Positions 61,335 through 64,000 of a stretch of DNA of 64,000 nucleotides are shown piece by piece. This stretch comes from BPGX01 sp035405785 (GTDB taxonomy: Bacteria > Bacteroidota > Bacteroidia > B-17B0 > Aurantibacillaceae), in the NCBI GenBank assembly GCA_035405785.1, contig DAONJS010000001.1, positions 124,001-188,000 of the forward strand, written 5' to 3'. The position numbers and the translations under genes are program-made. The notes beneath the pieces were generated by a model that searched no databases, was not told the origin of the DNA, and was given only the letters and a program-made list of their open reading frames with translations. The number at the start of each line of letters is the position of its first letter. The first letter of the stretch is position 1.

Positions 61335-61991
61335 TTATTTAATAACTGCGTAATGTATAATTCGCTTTGTTTCAAAGTAGGGATAAGGAAAGTAATCATG
61401 AATATTGAAAATTAAAGCGTCATTAAAATAGTTGCCCATTTCAGTTTGCAGGGCTTCTATTTCTCCGCCTTTCAAATACAAAATACCATTTGGCAATGTG
61501 TGCTTATGTTGTTGTTTAATTTTATTCTGACACAATTTTAGAAAATCAGGAAAATTAGTAACAGCACGGCTTATCACAAAGTCATATTTATCTTTTATTT
61601 TTTCTGCACGATTATGAATGGTTACAACATTTTTTAATTGTAGTGATTTCACAACTTCATTAACTACATTAATTTTCTTTTGAATACTGTCATTCAAAAA
61701 AAATGCAGTTTCAGGAAATAAGATAGCAAGTGGAATACCAGGAAATCCGCCGCCTGTGCCAATATCTAAAATTTTTGTTTGTGGTAAAAATTGAATAACC
61801 TTTGCAATAGATAAAGAATGCAAAACATGATGTAAATAAAGATGTTCTATGTCTTTTCTTGAAATAAGATTTATTCTTTCATTCCAGTATAAATATAAAT
61901 CTTTAAGTTGTTCAAATTGTTTTTTTTGTTGTTGGGAGATATCAGGAAAATGTTTGAAAATCAAATTTAATTCTTCTGTAAAAGTATCCAT
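61335..61991 (-). CDS. rsmG: 16S rRNA (guanine-527-N7)-methyltransferase
   Basis: 218-aa AdoMet-dependent enzyme. The AdoMet loop is ILDIGTGGGFPGIPLAI near residue 72, and NLISRKDIEHLYLHHVLHSL before it is the family signature; FVISRAVTNFPDFL gives the later motif. Normal length. It ends 10 bases from the convergent OmpA-fusion gene and starts 1 base after the sigma-factor stop, so it is the last gene of a four-gene minus-strand run. Confidence 0.94.
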   Translation of the reverse strand: MDTFTEELNLIFKHFPDISQQQKKQFEQLKDLYLYWNERINLISRKDIEHLYLHHVLHSLSIAKVIQFLPQTKILDIGTGGGFPGIPLAILFPETAFFLNDSIQKKINVVNEVVKSLQLKNVVTIHNRAEKIKDKYDFVISRAVTNFPDFLKLCQNKIKQQHKHTLPNGILYLKGGEIEALQTEMGNYFNDALIFNIHDYFPYPYFETKRIIHYAVIK

Positions 61992-61992
61992 G

Positions 61993-62625
61993 TTATTTGT
62001 CTCTTTTCATTGAAATGATAATTGAAAGTAAAACCTTTCTTGCTCTGAATAATTCTGCTTTTACATTATTAGTTGTAGAACCTAATTGTTGAGCAATTTC
62101 TTCACAGGATAAATCTTCATAATAATACATTTCTACAACTCTTTTATATCTTGGTTGAAGTTTATCTACAATGAGTTTTACAAAAGAAATTTTTTCTTCC
62201 TTTAGAAGTTCTTGAATAGGGTCATTTTCATTAGAAGAAAGTTGCTCTGAAAAAGTTGTTTCAGATTCTTCTGTCATATAATCATCAATAGAAGATGTAG
62301 GCATATTTTTTTTATTCCTTAAATAATCTATTGATTTATTGATGCCAATTCTGAAAAGCCATGTGCTAAAAGCAAATTTAGGATTGTATTCATTTAGTTT
62401 TAAAAATGCTTTTGCAAAAGTTTCAAGCATAATATCTTCTGCGACATCTTTTGTTTTTACAATTCGCAGGATTGTAGCAAATAAAGATTGTTTGTATTTT
62501 TTCAATAAAGTTTCATAAGCCGACTGATTGCCAGCAATAGCACTTTGAATAAGTTGCCAATCTTCTTTTGCTTTAGCACTTAAGTGTGAAAAATCAGGTT
62601 TTTTATTTTCTTCGTTTGAAGACAT
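61993..62625 (-). CDS. RNA polymerase sigma factor, ECF type
   Basis: 210-aa sigma-70 family protein with regions 2 (YKQSLFATILRIVKTKDVAE and FSTWLFRIGINKSIDYLRN) and 4 (LQPRYKRVVEMYYYEDLSCE followed by IAQQLGSTTNNVKAELFRAR). It lacks regions 1 and 3, as ECF factors do. An N-terminal tail of about 25 charged residues is present. There is no anti-sigma gene beside it, which is unusual; it lies between a glycosyltransferase and rsmG with gaps of 0 and 1 base. Confidence 0.92.
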   Translation of the reverse strand: MSSNEENKKPDFSHLSAKAKEDWQLIQSAIAGNQSAYETLLKKYKQSLFATILRIVKTKDVAEDIMLETFAKAFLKLNEYNPKFAFSTWLFRIGINKSIDYLRNKKNMPTSSIDDYMTEESETTFSEQLSSNENDPIQELLKEEKISFVKLIVDKLQPRYKRVVEMYYYEDLSCEEIAQQLGSTTNNVKAELFRARKVLLSIIISMKRDK

Positions 62626-63753
62626 TTACAATTTGTTAATCTTTTTATATAAGAAAATGTAAATATACGAAATTATCAGCAATGGTTCTAAAAAGAAAGC
62701 AATGGAATGTAATTTTTTCTCTTGCATTTTTTTAGAAGCATAATAAATAAAAATGGTCTGAATGATTGATTTTACTAATAAACTAATAATAACATATTGC
62801 CATAAATGTGGAAATACGATAATAGTTAATAAGTGAATTAAGTAAAAAAATAAGTTTGAAAAAAATATCCATCCCAGCATCCATTTGTGTATTGATTGAT
62901 AGAGTGGGGCAGTATTAATATGTCTTGCTTTTTGAAGTAACCAATGTTTGAAAATAAGTGGTGGTTCTGAAATTGTAAATGCATCTGGATGAATGCACAC
63001 GGCAGTATTTGTAGATTGAGCAGTTTCATTAACAAACAAATCATCATCGCCAGAATTGATATGATAATGAGAAGCAAATCCTTTATTTTTAAAGAACAAA
63101 GATTTAGTGTAAGCAAGATTTCTTCCTACGCCCATATATGGATTGCCTTTTATAGCACAAGAAAGATATTGTAATGCAATGGTTAAGGTGTCGTATCTTA
63201 CTAATTTATTTAATAATGTGGGTTGTTCATCATATTTTCCATAACCTAAAACAATTTCTTTTTCTGAATTAAAATGTCCTGCCATTATTTTTAGCCATTG
63301 ATTAGATGAGGGTTTGCAATCGGCGTCTGTAAAAAGCAGATGTTCATATTTAGCGTGCTTAATACCAATGAATACTGCCATCTTTTTGCCGTGCTTGTAA
63401 TTTTCACTTTCTGGAATATTTACTTTTCTTAATTTATCAGGATATTGTTGAATATACTTATCAATTACTGCTTCTGTGCCATCTATTGAACAATCATTCA
63501 CTACAACAACTTCATAATTTGGATAATCTTGTTGAAGTATAAATGGTAAATGATTGTCTAAATTTTCTTCTTCGTTTCGGGCACAAATAATAATTGAAAC
63601 AGGTATACTGGTTTCTGGATAAGCATCTTTATAGCGAATAGCAGGTAAATAAAATATCAAATAATTAATAATAATTGATAAAAACGAAAATACAAGTAAA
63701 GATAAAATAAAGAAATCAGAATAAGAATGTGGGGTAAAGAAAAAATGGAACAT
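62626..63753 (-). CDS. Membrane-bound family 2 glycosyltransferase
   Basis: 375-aa inner membrane protein. One helix at about 12-35 precedes the GT-A domain (SIIICARNEEENLDNHLPFI, VVVNDCSIDGTE, LLFTDADCKP, NSGDDDLFVNETA, and a Q-x-x-KARH-like LLQKARHINTAPL). About three helices follow in 285-370. Processive-type layout (D, DxD, D, QxxRW-like) suggests a polysaccharide or glycolipid synthase. Its stop directly abuts the sigma-factor start. Confidence 0.87.
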   Translation of the reverse strand: MFHFFFTPHSYSDFFILSLLVFSFLSIIINYLIFYLPAIRYKDAYPETSIPVSIIICARNEEENLDNHLPFILQQDYPNYEVVVVNDCSIDGTEAVIDKYIQQYPDKLRKVNIPESENYKHGKKMAVFIGIKHAKYEHLLFTDADCKPSSNQWLKIMAGHFNSEKEIVLGYGKYDEQPTLLNKLVRYDTLTIALQYLSCAIKGNPYMGVGRNLAYTKSLFFKNKGFASHYHINSGDDDLFVNETAQSTNTAVCIHPDAFTISEPPLIFKHWLLQKARHINTAPLYQSIHKWMLGWIFFSNLFFYLIHLLTIIVFPHLWQYVIISLLVKSIIQTIFIYYASKKMQEKKLHSIAFFLEPLLIISYIYIFLYKKINKL

Positions 63754-63773
63754 ATAATATTAATTTTTAATCG

Positions 63774-64000
63774 TTACGCATACGCATAATCTGCAAGGTA
63801 TTCAAAAGATTTGGTTAGTTTGCCATCTTTACAAATAGTTGCTCTTTCAATAATTTTGTCTGGATCATCACCAAATAAATAGGGCAATACTCTTTCCTGT
63901 AAATCTTTTGCAAATCCATCGCTGGCGTCGCGTGGTAATTCTGTTGGTAAATTATCCACAGCCATTACAAGTATGCAATCTTTTTTGAATGGCAAATCTT
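63774..64000 (-). CDS. Saccharopine/alanine dehydrogenase-like protein, C-terminal end (partial)
   Basis: Only the last about 75 codons are in the window; the N-terminus lies beyond the right edge. VMAVDNLPTELPRDASDGFA and IIERATICKDGKLTKSFEYL match the C-terminal part of NAD(P)-dependent saccharopine dehydrogenases of the alanine dehydrogenase/transhydrogenase fold. An open frame continues to base 64000. It lies 20 bases upstream of the glycosyltransferase gene and may head the minus-strand run. Confidence 0.75.
   Translation of the reverse strand, partial: DLPFKKDCILVMAVDNLPTELPRDASDGFAKDLQERVLPYLFGDDPDKIIERATICKDGKLTKSFEYLADYAYA

Overview
The window is AT-rich DNA from a member of the Bacteroidota. 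The evidence is: type IX secretion C-terminal domains on several secreted proteins, SprB-type repeats, TonB-dependent receptors with N-terminal carboxypeptidase-like domains, the uppS-bamA and DUF4290-murA gene pairs, a tmRNA tag ending AMAA, and many -7 boxes of the form TAnnTTTG placed only a few bases before start codons. The species cannot be named from the sequence alone. Most genes are housekeeping. The accessory content lies in short islands and in repeat-rich gaps.

Layout. 1-13 kb: end of a secreted protein, cell-envelope genes (uppS, bamA), a guanine deaminase-like enzyme, a glycosyltransferase, a PfkB kinase, hisS, an L-2-hydroxyglutarate oxidase, dapB and a TonB-dependent receptor. 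13-19 kb: tonB-like gene, then an ArsR-controlled sulfur island (TauE-type transporter, CstB-like persulfide dioxygenase/rhodanese, three more rhodaneses, a haem-binding lipoprotein, thioredoxin). 19-27 kb: a large M43 metalloprotease with seven SprB repeats, an AAA+ ATPase, and a PIN-domain gene flanked by cassette-like inverted repeats. 27-33 kb: rimK, cysQ, dut, an OstA-like protein, a small PD-(D/E)XK protein and a type II restriction-modification pair. 33.3 kb: tmRNA. 34-40 kb: a cupin protein, a DUF4153 membrane protein, and a heptose-type sugar operon (transaldolase-CBS fusion, HAD phosphatase, HddA-like kinase), with a 217-bp duplicated 3' end of the kinase gene nearby. 40-45 kb: AIM24-like protein and a likely electrophile or quinone stress set (HxlR regulator, DoxX, a truncated thioredoxin-like peptide, extradiol dioxygenase, DsbA-like protein, thioredoxin). 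45-51 kb: two secreted T9SS proteins and a second TonB-dependent receptor. 51-57 kb: dprA, a DnaA-box-rich gap that could be an origin, folA, and a histidine kinase with a REC-CRP response regulator. 57-64 kb: efp, DUF4290, murA, two thioredoxin-fold proteins (one redox-dead and fused to OmpA), rsmG, a sigma factor, a glycosyltransferase and the end of a saccharopine dehydrogenase-like gene.

The intergenic DNA carries several families of hairpin repeats. The most striking are two long nested hairpins (near 26.7 and 53.0 kb). They share a 5' border and a 37-nt 3' border, but their paired interiors are unrelated in sequence.
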